Assembly: GCF_022370835.2 (NCBI RefSeq)
Contig: NZ_CP092365.1
Span: forward strand, 1,364,001-1,428,000
Direction of reading: 5' to 3'
Source of the DNA: Mycolicibacillus parakoreensis
GTDB lineage: Bacteria; Actinomycetota; Actinomycetes; Mycobacteriales; Mycobacteriaceae
Length of the DNA stretch: 64,000 bases
A program made the position numbers and the translations under genes. Under the pieces are notes generated by a model. It was not told the DNA's origin, made no database searches, and worked only from the letters and a program-made list of their open reading frames with translations. Of the stretch, positions 55,713 through 64,000 are shown piece after piece. Numbering within the stretch: the stretch's first letter is position 1; each line of letters opens with the position of its first letter.

Positions 55713-56738
55713 GTGGCGAGTCCGGACCCGACCGCGCTGCGGTACCACGGTGATCAGGCGGTGGCGCCCGGCATGCTGGACTTCGCGGTCAACGTCCGAC
55801 ACCGCCGGCCGCCGCCGTGGCTGGTGCAACGGCTCACCGCGCGCCTTCCCGACCTGGCCGGCTATCCCGGCGGCGACGATCACCGTGCCGCGGTGCAGGC
55901 GATCGCCGCTCGTCACGGCCGTGGTGTCGACGAGGTGCTGCCGCTGGCCGGTGCCGCCGAAGGGTTCGCGCTGCTGCCCAACCTCGCTCCGCGCCACGCC
56001 GCCCTGCTGGCCCCGTCGTTCACCGAACCGGTGGTGGCGCTGGCTGGTGCCGGGATCGCGTTGACCCAGGTGGTGACCGGCGCGCCGTTCACCCTGAGCG
56101 CCGCCCCGGCGGTGCCCGAGCACGCCGATCTGGTGGTGGTGGGCAACCCGACCAACCCGACCGCGGTCGCCCATCGCCGCGATGAACTGCTGGCGCTGCG
56201 CCGCCCGGGCCGGATCCTGGTGGTCGACGAGGCGTTCGCCGACGCGATCCCCGGCGAGCCCGGTTCGCTGGCCGGGGAGTCACTGCCCGACGTCGTGGTG
56301 CTGCGCAGCCTGACCAAGACGTGGGCGCTGGCCGGGCTGCGGGTCGGTTACGCGCTCGGCGCGCCGGCGGTGCTGGCCCGGCTGGCGGCACGGCGGGCAC
56401 ACTGGCCGGTGGGCACCTTGCAGTTGGTCGCGCTGGCCGCGTGCAGCACCCCGGCTGCGGTGGCCGAGGCCGAGGCCGGCGCCGCCGAGTTGATGCGCCT
56501 GCGGGCGTCGATGGTCGCCGGTCTGGAGTCGGTGGGTGCGGAGGTGGTCGACGGGCGAGCCCCGTTCGTGCTGTTCCGGGTGCCCGACGCGACGCTGATG
56601 CGTACCCGGCTGGCCGCGGCCGGGATCGCGGTGCGGCGCTGCGACACGTTCGTCGGACTCGACGACACCTACCTGCGGGCCGCGGTGCGCCCGCAGTGGC
56701 CGGCACTGGTCGCGGAGATCGGGCGGGTGCTGCGGTGA
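55713..56738 (+). CDS. cobC: Threonine-phosphate decarboxylase-like CobC
   Basis: 341 aa PLP-dependent aspartate aminotransferase-fold enzyme (M. tuberculosis Rv2231c, 364). The PLP lysine is in SLTKTWALAG, and NPTNPT is the cofactor-contact motif. It would make aminopropanol phosphate for the cobalamin side chain, and cobD lies nearby, though histidinol-phosphate-type transamination is an alternative. The GTG at 55713 is chosen because the frame upstream crosses the divergent ptkA start. Confidence 0.88.
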   Translation: MASPDPTALRYHGDQAVAPGMLDFAVNVRHRRPPPWLVQRLTARLPDLAGYPGGDDHRAAVQAIAARHGRGVDEVLPLAGAAEGFALLPNLAPRHAALLAPSFTEPVVALAGAGIALTQVVTGAPFTLSAAPAVPEHADLVVVGNPTNPTAVAHRRDELLALRRPGRILVVDEAFADAIPGEPGSLAGESLPDVVVLRSLTKTWALAGLRVGYALGAPAVLARLAARRAHWPVGTLQLVALAACSTPAAVAEAEAGAAELMRLRASMVAGLESVGAEVVDGRAPFVLFRVPDATLMRTRLAAAGIAVRRCDTFVGLDDTYLRAAVRPQWPALVAEIGRVLR

Positions 56739-56766
56739 GAGATTCGAGAAGAAGGAGTGACGCCCC

Positions 56767-57915
56767 ATGACGGTGCGGTTAGCCGACGTGATCGACGTGC
56801 TGGAGGCCGCCTACCCGCCGCGGTTGGCCCAGCAGTGGGATTCGGTCGGTCTGGTCTGCGGGGACCCTGACGAGCCGGTGGAGTCGGTGACGATCGCGGT
56901 GGACGCCACCGCGGCGGTCGTCGACTCGGTGCCGGAGCGCGGGTTGTTGCTGGCGCATCATCCGCTGCTGCTGCGCGGGGTGGACACCGTCGCCGCCGAC
57001 ACGCCCAAGGGGGCGCTGGTGCACCGGCTGATCCGCACCGGCCGCGCCCTGTTCACCGCGCACACCAACGCCGACTCGGCCGCCCCGGGGGTCTCCGACG
57101 CGCTGGCACAGGCCCTCGGATTGACCGTGGAGGCGGTGTTGCAGCCGCACCCGGCCGCCGTGGACACCGACAAGTGGGTGATCTACGTGCCCCGCGACGA
57201 CGCCGACGCGGTGCGGGCGGGGATCTTCGCCGCCGGGGCGGGCCAGATCGGTGACTACACCCACTGCAGCTGGAGTGTCACCGGCACGGGGCAGTTCCTT
57301 CCGATGGACGGGGCGGCGCCCACGATCGGCGCGGTGGGCACCGTCGAACACGTCGCCGAGGACCGGGTGGAGGTGGTCGCCCCGGTCCGCGACCGGGCGC
57401 GGGTGCTCGCGGCGCTACGCGCCGCCCACCCCTTCGAGGAACCGGCCTTCGACATCTACGCGATGCAGCCTGCGCCCGCCGACGTCGGGCTCGGACGCAT
57501 CGCGGTGCTCGACCGGCCGGAGCCGTTGCGGGCGTTCGCCGCGCGGGTGCGCGATGCGCTGCCGGCCACCTCCTGGGGGGTGCGTGCCGCCGGTGACCCG
57601 GACGCCACCGTGGCGCGGGTCGCGGTCTGCGGCGGGGCGGGGGATTCGCTGCTCGCCACGGTGGCCGCCTCCGACGTGCAGGCCTACGTCACCGCCGACT
57701 TGCGTCACCATCCCGCCGATGAGCATGGCCGGGCCTCGTCGGTGGCGCTGGTCGATGTTGCACACTGGGCCAGTGAGTACCCGTGGTGCCATCAGGCTGC
57801 TTCTCTGTTGCGTGCCGCGTTCGACGCGGACCTGACGGTGCGCGTCAGCGACGTGCGCACCGATCCGTGGAACATAGACCCAGTAGACCGAAGGTCGTCG
57901 GAAGGGCGAGGATGA
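56767..57915 (+). CDS. NIF3/YbgI-family protein (Rv2230c homologue)
   Basis: 382 aa, near Rv2230c (379). Toroidal metal-binding family, with the metal histidines in [12 protein letters not shown] and the C-terminal [11 protein letters not shown]. An insertion of PII-like type lies in the middle ([16 protein letters not shown]). The family's reaction is unsettled; GTP cyclohydrolase I type 2-like activity has been proposed. AAGGAG precedes the ATG. It overlaps the next gene by ATGA. Confidence 0.92.
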   Translation: MTVRLADVIDVLEAAYPPRLAQQWDSVGLVCGDPDEPVESVTIAVDATAAVVDSVPERGLLLAHHPLLLRGVDTVAADTPKGALVHRLIRTGRALFTAHTNADSAAPGVSDALAQALGLTVEAVLQPHPAAVDTDKWVIYVPRDDADAVRAGIFAAGAGQIGDYTHCSWSVTGTGQFLPMDGAAPTIGAVGTVEHVAEDRVEVVAPVRDRARVLAALRAAHPFEEPAFDIYAMQPAPADVGLGRIAVLDRPEPLRAFAARVRDALPATSWGVRAAGDPDATVARVAVCGGAGDSLLATVAASDVQAYVTADLRHHPADEHGRASSVALVDVAHWASEYPWCHQAASLLRAAFDADLTVRVSDVRTDPWNIDPVDRRSSEGRG

Positions 57916-58649
57916 AAGCCGCAGTGGCCCAACAGCAAAACCTGCTGGAGCTTGCCGAGTTGGATGCCGAGTTGGGTCGGCTCGACCACCGGGCGGCGCA
58001 CCTGCCCGAGCGAGCCGAGTCCGATCGGCTCAACGACGACCACGTCGCCGCCGAGGACCGGCTGGGCGCGATGCGTCTGGCGATCGGGGACCTCGACAGC
58101 GAGGTCGCGCGTTTTGAAGCCGACATCGACGGGGTGCGCCAGCGCGAGGACCGGGATCGCCGACTGCTCGACTCCGGGGCCACCGACGCCAAACAGCTCA
58201 CCGACCTGCAACACGAACTCGACACGCTGCACCGCCGCCGGGAGAGCCTGGAGGATTCCCTGCTGGAGGTGATGGAACGGCGTGAGGAGCTGCAGTCTCA
58301 GGAGGCGAGCGAGGCCACCACGGTCGCCGGGCTGCGCGCCGAGCTCGACACCGCGCGCCGGGCCCTCGACGACGCACAGACCCAGCTCGCCGCCACCCGG
58401 GAGCAGCGCGCCGCCCGTCGGACCGAGCTGGCCGCGACGATCGACACCGCGCTCATGGAGTTGTACGAACGCCAGCGCGCCCGCAACGGCGTCGGTGCCG
58501 GTCTGCTGCAGGGGGGGCGCTGCGGGGCCTGCCGGATCGAGATCGATCGCGGTGAGCTCGCCCGGATTTCGGCCGCCGCCGACGACGACGTGCTGCGCTG
58601 CCCGGAGTGCAGCGCGATCCTGTTGCGGGTCAAGGGCGCGACCGCATGA
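57912..58649 (+). CDS. Coiled-coil zinc-ribbon protein (Rv2229c homologue)
   Basis: 245 aa, the length of Rv2229c. A long antiparallel coiled coil (about residues 10-180, rich in Leu/Glu/Arg heptads) ends in a zinc ribbon with C204, C207, C230 and C233. It is coupled by four-base overlaps on both sides (NIF3 gene before, RNase HI-phosphatase gene after). Structural relatives bind nucleic acid or act as chaperones; its role in mycobacteria is unknown. Confidence 0.93.
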   Translation: MKAAVAQQQNLLELAELDAELGRLDHRAAHLPERAESDRLNDDHVAAEDRLGAMRLAIGDLDSEVARFEADIDGVRQREDRDRRLLDSGATDAKQLTDLQHELDTLHRRRESLEDSLLEVMERREELQSQEASEATTVAGLRAELDTARRALDDAQTQLAATREQRAARRTELAATIDTALMELYERQRARNGVGAGLLQGGRCGACRIEIDRGELARISAAADDDVLRCPECSAILLRVKGATA

Positions 58650-59746
58650 AGGTGATCGTCGAAGCCGACGGGGGCTCGCGCGGCAACCCCGGGCCGGCCG
58701 GCTACGGCTCGGTGGTGTGGTCGGACGACCGCGACCGGGTGCTCGCCGAGAGCAAACAGGCCATCGGGCGGGCCACCAACAACGTCGCCGAATATCGGGG
58801 TCTGATCGCCGGTCTCACCGAGGCGGCCGCCGTCGGTGCCACCGAAGTGGCGGTGTTGATGGACTCCAAGCTGGTGGTCGAGCAGATGTGCGGACGCTGG
58901 CGGGTCAAACACCCCGACCTGGTGCCGCTGCACACCCGGGCCCGGGAGCTGGCGGCCCGGTTCGCCCGGGTCGAGTACCGCTGGATTCCGCGGGAGAAGA
59001 ACTCCCATGCAGACCGGCTGGCCAACGAGGCGATGGACGCCGCTGACGCCCCGGACCCGGCGAACGGGGCGGAGGGGGCGGCCGCCGCGTCCACCGCGGA
59101 CAAACCCGCCGCGCCGGCCTGGACCGGAGCGCGCGGTACCCCCACGCGGCTGTTGCTGCTGCGGCACGGGCAGACCGCGCTGTCGGTGGCGCGGCGCTAC
59201 TCCGGGCGCGGCAACCCCGAGCTCACCGAGGAGGGCCGGGCCCAGGCCGACGCGGCCGCCCGCTATCTGGCCGGCCGAGGCGGGATCGGCGCGGTGGTCA
59301 GCTCCCCGCTGCAACGCTGCACCGCCACCGCGTCGGCGGCCGCCGACGCGCTCGGTCTCGACGTCACCGTCGACGAGGACCTCATCGAAACCGACTTCGG
59401 CGCCTGGGAGGGACTGACGTTCGCCGAAGCCGCCGAACGTGACCCGCAGCTGCACCGACAGTGGTTGGCCGACACCGCCACCGCCCCGCCCGACGGGGAG
59501 AGCTTCGACGCGGTCGCCCAGCGGGTCCGGCGAGCCCGCACCCGGCTCATCGCGGAGCACGGTGGCTCCACGGTGCTGGTGGTCTCCCATGTCACGCCGA
59601 TCAAAACCCTGCTGCGCCAAGCCCTCGACGCCGGGCCGACGGTGCTCTACCGGATGCATCTGGACCTGGCGTCGCTGTCGATCGCCGAGTTCTACCCGGA
59701 CGGGGGAGCGGCGGTGCGGCTGGTCAACCAGACCGCCTACCTGTGA
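58646..59746 (+). CDS. Bifunctional RNase HI / phosphatase (Rv2228c homologue)
   Basis: 366 aa fusion. Residues 1-130 are RNase HI with the acidic residues D8, E49, D73 and D123 (EADGGS, VAEYRG, MDSK, HADRLA) that cleave RNA in hybrids. An Ala/Pro/Gly linker spans about 131-165. Residues 168-366 are a histidine phosphatase (CobC/alpha-ribazole-type) with RHG at 173-175 and ETDFGAWEG. In M. tuberculosis the protein has both activities. It overlaps the zinc-ribbon gene by ATGA. Confidence 0.95.
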   Translation: MKVIVEADGGSRGNPGPAGYGSVVWSDDRDRVLAESKQAIGRATNNVAEYRGLIAGLTEAAAVGATEVAVLMDSKLVVEQMCGRWRVKHPDLVPLHTRARELAARFARVEYRWIPREKNSHADRLANEAMDAADAPDPANGAEGAAAASTADKPAAPAWTGARGTPTRLLLLRHGQTALSVARRYSGRGNPELTEEGRAQADAAARYLAGRGGIGAVVSSPLQRCTATASAAADALGLDVTVDEDLIETDFGAWEGLTFAEAAERDPQLHRQWLADTATAPPDGESFDAVAQRVRRARTRLIAEHGGSTVLVVSHVTPIKTLLRQALDAGPTVLYRMHLDLASLSIAEFYPDGGAAVRLVNQTAYL

Positions 59747-59756
59747 CGGCGGTGCG

Positions 59757-60527
59757 TCAGGCGGCGTCGTGGAAGATCAGCCCCAGCGAGTAGCGTTCAC
59801 CGGAGCGCAGCGTCGACACACCGTGGCGCACCGCGGCCGCCGACCAGCCGCGCTGCGACCGGAGGGGACGCTCGCTGGTGGTGAACAGGTAGCCGTGGCC
59901 GTGGGGGATCTGGGTGACCGTGCCCCGTGACTGGGCGCGGAACCGTTGCTCCACCAGGAGGAACTCCCCACCGGTGTAATCGGTGTCGGGCTTGCTCAGA
60001 TTGATCACGACCTGTAGGGGGAAAACCAGGTCGCCGTAGAGATCTCGGTGCAGTGCGTTCCAGTCGCCGCGGTGATAGCGCAACATCAACGCCGTCGGTT
60101 TGTGTTGGCCGGCGTCGTGGCAGCGCCGCAGCCACTCCGCAAGGGTGTCCGGCCAGGGGGCGTCGCGGCCCAACTTGGCCCACCAGTCGCGGGCGATCGG
60201 CAGTAGCCGTGGATACAGCGCGTGTTTGAGCGCACCGATCGGGTCGGGGTTGGGGGCGGCGAAGTAGCGGTACCGTCCGGATCCGTAGCGGTGCCGGGTC
60301 ATGTCGACAGTGGCGCGGAACCGGGTGTCGTCGTCGAAGAGGCGGCGCAGCCGTGCCGATTCGGCGGCGGTTAACAACCGGGGCAGCAGCGCGCCGCCGG
60401 TGGCGTTGACCTCGTCGGTGATCGCGGGCCAGTCGCCGCGCTCGACGCGGCGTTGCCACACCGTCGGTGTGCTCTTCGATGGTGGCTGTGTTGGGTCGGT
60501 AACGGCCAATCGGGTCCCTCCGGTCAT
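59757..60527 (-). CDS. 2-oxoglutarate/Fe(II)-dependent oxygenase (PF09859-type)
   Basis: 256 aa. The iron ligands are H160 and D162 (LHRDLYGD) and H235 (RHGVS), with R245 the likely 2-oxoglutarate contact (GERYSLG). A double-stranded beta-helix lies between. The function and substrate are not known; relatives hydroxylate small molecules or proteins. An ATG at 60527 is reported, but a TTG at 60509 with an ideal GGAGGG six bases upstream is a strong rival start. It is convergent with the RNase HI-phosphatase gene. Confidence 0.82.
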   Translation of the reverse strand: MTGGTRLAVTDPTQPPSKSTPTVWQRRVERGDWPAITDEVNATGGALLPRLLTAAESARLRRLFDDDTRFRATVDMTRHRYGSGRYRYFAAPNPDPIGALKHALYPRLLPIARDWWAKLGRDAPWPDTLAEWLRRCHDAGQHKPTALMLRYHRGDWNALHRDLYGDLVFPLQVVINLSKPDTDYTGGEFLLVEQRFRAQSRGTVTQIPHGHGYLFTTSERPLRSQRGWSAAAVRHGVSTLRSGERYSLGLIFHDAA

Positions 60528-60606
60528 GCGTCGGTCACGGCCTCGACGATACGGCCGGTCGCGACGGCACCATCACGATGTCAGACCCCCGCTCTAACGT
60601 GAAGGC

Positions 60607-61923
60607 ATGATCAACGCCAGCGCCCTGAACGCCGCCGTGGCCGAGGTGGCCACGGTGGCGCAGGGCCTGTCGGAGTCGGAGCTGATCGACCGGATCGCGA
60701 CGCTGGAACGGCTCAAATCCGCGGCGGCGGCCGGGCAGGCGCGGGCCGCGGCGGCGCTGGACGCGAGCCGCCGCGCCGCCGAGGCCGAGGCGGGGGTGCC
60801 GTCGGCGAAACGCGGCCGGGGTGTGGCCGGTGAGGTGGCCCTGGCGCGGCGGGATTCACCGGTGCGCGGCGGGCGCCACCTGGGCTTCGCCAAGGCGCTA
60901 GTGCACGAGATGCCCCACACCCTGGCGGCACTGGCCTGCGGGGCGCTCTCGGAGTGGCGGGCCACGATCCTGGTGCGCGAGTCGGCCTGCCTGCAGGTGG
61001 GCCACCGTCGTCGGCTCGACGCCGAACTCTGCGCCGAGCGGAGCAGTCTCGACGGTCTCGGTGATGCGGGGCTGGCCGCCGCCGCCAAGGCGGTGGCCTA
61101 CCGGCTCGATCCGCAGGCCGTGGTCGACCGTGCCGCCAAGGCCGCAACCGACCGGTGCGTGTCGATCCGGCCGGCACCGGACACGATGACCTACCTGACC
61201 GCGCTGCTGCCGGTCGCTCAGGGTGTGTCGGTGTACGCGGCGCTCAAGCGCAAGGCCGACGCCACCGCCGACGGCCGCGGCCGCGGCCAGGTGATGGCTG
61301 ACAGTTTGGTCGAGGCGGTGACCGGGCGTGCCGCCGATGTGCCGACGCCGGTGACGGTCAACCTGGTGCTCTCCGACGATGTCCTGCTGGGCAAGGCCGC
61401 CGGGTCGGCCCTGCTGCCCGGCTACGGCCCGATCCCGGCGGCGATCGCCGCGCAGTGGATCTGCTCGGCCGCCGGGGATCGGCGTTCACGGGCCGCGCTG
61501 CGCCGGCTCTATGCGCGTCCCTCCTCGCGGACTCTGGTGGCGATGGAGTCACGGTCGCGGCTGTTCCCGCGTGGACTGGCCGATTTCATCGCGATCCGGG
61601 ACCAGCGTTGCCGCACACCGTACTGCGACGCCCCGATCCGCCACCGCGACCACGCCGTACCCCACCGCCGGGGCGGGCCGACCGCTGCGGTCAACGGGCT
61701 CGGACTGTGCGAACGCTGCAACTACACCAAGGAATCTCCCGGCTGGCGGGTGCGCTGCGGGCACGATGCGGCGTCCGGGCGACATCGCGTCGAGTTCCGC
61801 ACACCGACCGGCGCGCGTTACGTGGGTACCGCCCCGGCGATGCCGACCGGTCCGCCCCGGCTCGACGTCCTCAAGCCCGCCCTGACGGTGCGGGTGGATC
61901 TCCCTGACCTGCATGCCGCCTAG
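60607..61923 (+). CDS. DUF222/HNH endonuclease domain protein (REP13E12-type)
   Basis: 438 aa. The N-terminal and middle part is the helical DUF222 region (about residues 1-330, with MTYLTALLPVAQGVSVYAALK). The C terminus has an HNH nuclease fold (DQRCRTPYCDAPIRHRDHAV with GLCERCNYTKE), whose four cysteines likely hold a zinc. Such proteins are common in mycobacteria, some on REP13E12 elements. No flanking repeats, integrase or att-like duplication are seen around it, and its substrate is unknown. Confidence 0.88.
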   Translation: MINASALNAAVAEVATVAQGLSESELIDRIATLERLKSAAAAGQARAAAALDASRRAAEAEAGVPSAKRGRGVAGEVALARRDSPVRGGRHLGFAKALVHEMPHTLAALACGALSEWRATILVRESACLQVGHRRRLDAELCAERSSLDGLGDAGLAAAAKAVAYRLDPQAVVDRAAKAATDRCVSIRPAPDTMTYLTALLPVAQGVSVYAALKRKADATADGRGRGQVMADSLVEAVTGRAADVPTPVTVNLVLSDDVLLGKAAGSALLPGYGPIPAAIAAQWICSAAGDRRSRAALRRLYARPSSRTLVAMESRSRLFPRGLADFIAIRDQRCRTPYCDAPIRHRDHAVPHRRGGPTAAVNGLGLCERCNYTKESPGWRVRCGHDAASGRHRVEFRTPTGARYVGTAPAMPTGPPRLDVLKPALTVRVDLPDLHAA

Positions 61924-61968
61924 CGGCCGGTGGCCGCGCCGGAGGTGGCCGAGCTTGGTGCCAGCGAG

Positions 61969-61974
61969 TATGGT
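61969..61974 (+). promoter_or_regulatory. -10 element of rnpB
   Basis: TATGGT fits TANNNT and places the transcription start near 61981-61983, exactly at the first base pair of the RNase P P1 helix. No clear -35 is seen at the proper distance, so this is inferred from position and match. Confidence 0.5.
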
Positions 61975-61982
61975 GTGAGCGC

Positions 61983-62409
<427 letters not shown>

Positions 62410-62413
62410 CACC

Positions 62414-63850
62414 TCAACGCCGTCGCATCGCCTTGGCCAACTTGGCCAGTGCACGATCCAACTGTGCGCGCCGTTCTCGTGCGCGCTCGTCCTCCTGCTG
62501 GTGGAGCAGACCGTAGGTGAACGTGTCCTCGCCGGCGGTGTGCGCAGCGTCGGCCTGCTGTCGCAGATGTTTGCGGCTGACCACGCTGTCCTGATGTTCG
62601 CCGAGCAGCGTCTGGATGGCGGCGGCCCGCCGGGCCACCTTGGCCGCGCCACGCGTGTCGGTGGCCGACGCGATGTAGCGCAGCCGTTTGGCGGCCTTGC
62701 GAATCCGGTGTAGCGCCTCATCGCGGTCGGTTCCGGCAGCCCCGGCGGTGTTCTTCGCGGCTCGGCGGACCCGCTTATAGGCGACGGCCATGCTCCCCGA
62801 CGACGACACCGGCGGGGGTGAGGTGGCGGCGATCAGGTCGTCGAGCGCGTCGAGCAGGCGGAAATAGCGCGGGCTGTGCAGCGCAGCGACCACCCGGCGC
62901 CACCCGGCGTGGTAGGCGCGCTCGGCCCCGCCGACCAGACGCGCGCGCACCGGCCCGCGCACCAACTCCGGGGCCATCGCGTCCAACGCCGCACGGTAAC
63001 GCCCGGCGAGCACCTCGGCGTCGCGGGCCACCCCCAGCAGCGCCGCCAACTCGCGGAGCTCGTCGAGAACAGCGGTGTCGGCGCCGATGCCCGCGGCCTG
63101 CAGCAGGCTGCGGATCTTGCGGGTGGTCACCCGCATCTGATGAACCGCGTCCTCGGCGTCGTGGCGCACCGCCCGGTCCCACCGCAGCAGCGTCTCGACG
63201 TGGTCGCCCAGCGCCCGGTGCAGCGGGTCGGTGGGGCCGGTCGCGGCCGGGGCGGGCGCCACCCGGGCGAGCTTCGACGGGTGGGCGGCCGGGCGCGCGC
63301 CGGCGTGCCGCAGCTGGGCGGTCAGCGCGATCAGCAACCCGCGGTCGTCGGGGTCGGTCAGTTCGAGTTCCCACTCCCGCCACCGGTGACCGGGGGCGTC
63401 GTGGTCGCCGGTCCAGGCCGCGACCCGGTCATCGCAGAACTCGGCCCGTACCGCGCCGGTATCGTCGTGCAGCGTCCACATCACCCGGGTCGTGGCGATC
63501 CGGGCGACCGGGCTCAGCGGGCGATCCCGCACCAGGGCCCCCACCCGATCGACCAGCTCGGCCGGCGGTGCGCCGTCGCCGTCCTGCTCCGGCGCCCGGA
63601 ACTCGGTGCGGGCGTCGGGCCCGGCGGGCAGTTTCAGATGCCAGCCCGCATCGGTGCCGCCGGTGCGGCGTCGCAAGGTGACACCCCGTGCCGCCAGGTC
63701 GCGGCGCGGGGTATCGAAATACTCGGCGTCCAGCGACCGCGGGTCGTGGCGGTGCACGGTGGCGACGAGCGTGGTGAAAATCGGCGGCGGCGTCGACTCA
63801 TCGACGTCGAATTTGCACTCGACCTCGGTGTAGGCGGTGCCGGCGACCAT
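62414..63850 (-). CDS. CYTH-CHAD domain protein (Rv2226 homologue)
   Basis: 478 aa (M. tuberculosis Rv2226 is about 513). The N-terminal CYTH domain has the ExExK motif (E9, E11, K13) for phosphate/metal binding, and the C-terminal CHAD domain has His-rich helices (HQMRVTTRKIRSLL, HRIRKAAKRLRY) for polyphosphate. A polyphosphate-linked role is suggested by the family. Its stop lies a few bases from the rnpB end; the two are convergent. Confidence 0.92.
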   Translation of the reverse strand: MVAGTAYTEVECKFDVDESTPPPIFTTLVATVHRHDPRSLDAEYFDTPRRDLAARGVTLRRRTGGTDAGWHLKLPAGPDARTEFRAPEQDGDGAPPAELVDRVGALVRDRPLSPVARIATTRVMWTLHDDTGAVRAEFCDDRVAAWTGDHDAPGHRWREWELELTDPDDRGLLIALTAQLRHAGARPAAHPSKLARVAPAPAATGPTDPLHRALGDHVETLLRWDRAVRHDAEDAVHQMRVTTRKIRSLLQAAGIGADTAVLDELRELAALLGVARDAEVLAGRYRAALDAMAPELVRGPVRARLVGGAERAYHAGWRRVVAALHSPRYFRLLDALDDLIAATSPPPVSSSGSMAVAYKRVRRAAKNTAGAAGTDRDEALHRIRKAAKRLRYIASATDTRGAAKVARRAAAIQTLLGEHQDSVVSRKHLRQQADAAHTAGEDTFTYGLLHQQEDERARERRAQLDRALAKLAKAMRRR

Positions 63851-63877
63851 GACTGCCAGCGTGCCACAGCAACGGCG

Positions 63878-64000
63878 TCAGAAGCAGTGTTCGTCGGCGG
63901 GGAACGCCCCGCTGGCCACCTCGCGGGCGTATTCGCTTGCCGCCCGACGCAACTCGGCACCAACCTCGCCGAACCGCTTGACGAACCGGGCGGTCTTGCC
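63878..64000 (-). CDS. panB: 3-methyl-2-oxobutanoate hydroxymethyltransferase PanB, 3' end
   Basis: Only the last 40 codons are in the window. They read [10 protein letters not shown] then [10 protein letters not shown] and end with [12 protein letters not shown], like M. tuberculosis PanB (Rv2225) next to Rv2226. PanB makes ketopantoate for pantothenate and CoA. The stop is at 63878-63880. No other claim can be made from this fragment. Confidence 0.9.
   Translation of the reverse strand, partial: GKTARFVKRFGEVGAELRRAASEYAREVASGAFPADEHCF

Overview
The window is high-GC DNA from a mycobacterium. Gene content and order over most of it match the M. tuberculosis segment around Rv2225-Rv2260 (panB, CYTH/CHAD protein, rnpB, RNase HI-phosphatase, zinc-ribbon protein, NIF3, cobC, ptkA-ptpA, SURF1, cobD, ahpE, aceE, mabR, fabD-acpM-kasA-kasB-accD6, glpD, lipid kinase, mscR). 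The left end matches the Rv2314c-Rv2318 block (tldD/tldE-uspABC). A non-tuberculous species, perhaps near Mycolicibacter, is an inference; no marker gene is present to settle the species.

Left part (1-13.4 kb): the end of an ECF transporter T subunit, the uspABC sugar importer without its ATPase, the TldD/TldE protease pair, an SRPBCC protein, a type II NADH dehydrogenase, the chaperone HtpG, an alpha/beta hydrolase, an operon of a TetR regulator and a membrane-anchored methyltransferase with a recognisable promoter/operator, and a DJ-1/PfpI protein.

Middle part (13.5-30.9 kb) is accessory in character. It has a GH79-like lipoprotein gene interrupted by one in-frame amber codon, a CAU tRNA followed by a 15-bp tandem repeat that begins inside the tRNA 3' end, a PitA phosphate permease with a small partner, an epoxide hydrolase, an N-acyl-D-amino-acid deacylase-like amidohydrolase, an acyl-CoA ligase, a cutinase and an IlvX-like ThDP enzyme. 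It continues with a membrane protein/PF10118 diiron-like hydrolase pair divergent from a TetR gene, a secreted DUF4185 protein and a SABATH-type methyltransferase.

Right part (30.9-64 kb) is mostly conserved core. It includes mycothiol-dependent aldehyde/nitrosothiol detoxification (mscR with an MBL hydrolase), glycerolipid genes (glpD, lipid kinase, AGPS-like flavoprotein), the FAS-II mycolate operon under MabR with aceE just upstream, peroxiredoxin AhpE, tRNA-Val, cobalamin genes cobD/cobC, the PtkA-PtpA signalling pair, the translationally coupled NIF3/zinc ribbon/RNase HI-phosphatase group, a 2OG oxygenase, an HNH (DUF222) endonuclease, the RNase P RNA, a CYTH/CHAD protein and the 3' end of panB. 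A LysR-SDR pair sits between the FAS-II operon and glpD, apparently as an insertion relative to M. tuberculosis.

I see no CRISPR array, integrase, transposase or prophage. The clearest candidates for new biology are the FAS-II regulatory region, the TetR-controlled membrane protein/PF10118 module, the SABATH methyltransferase, the DUF4185 protein, and the tRNA-derived tandem repeat.
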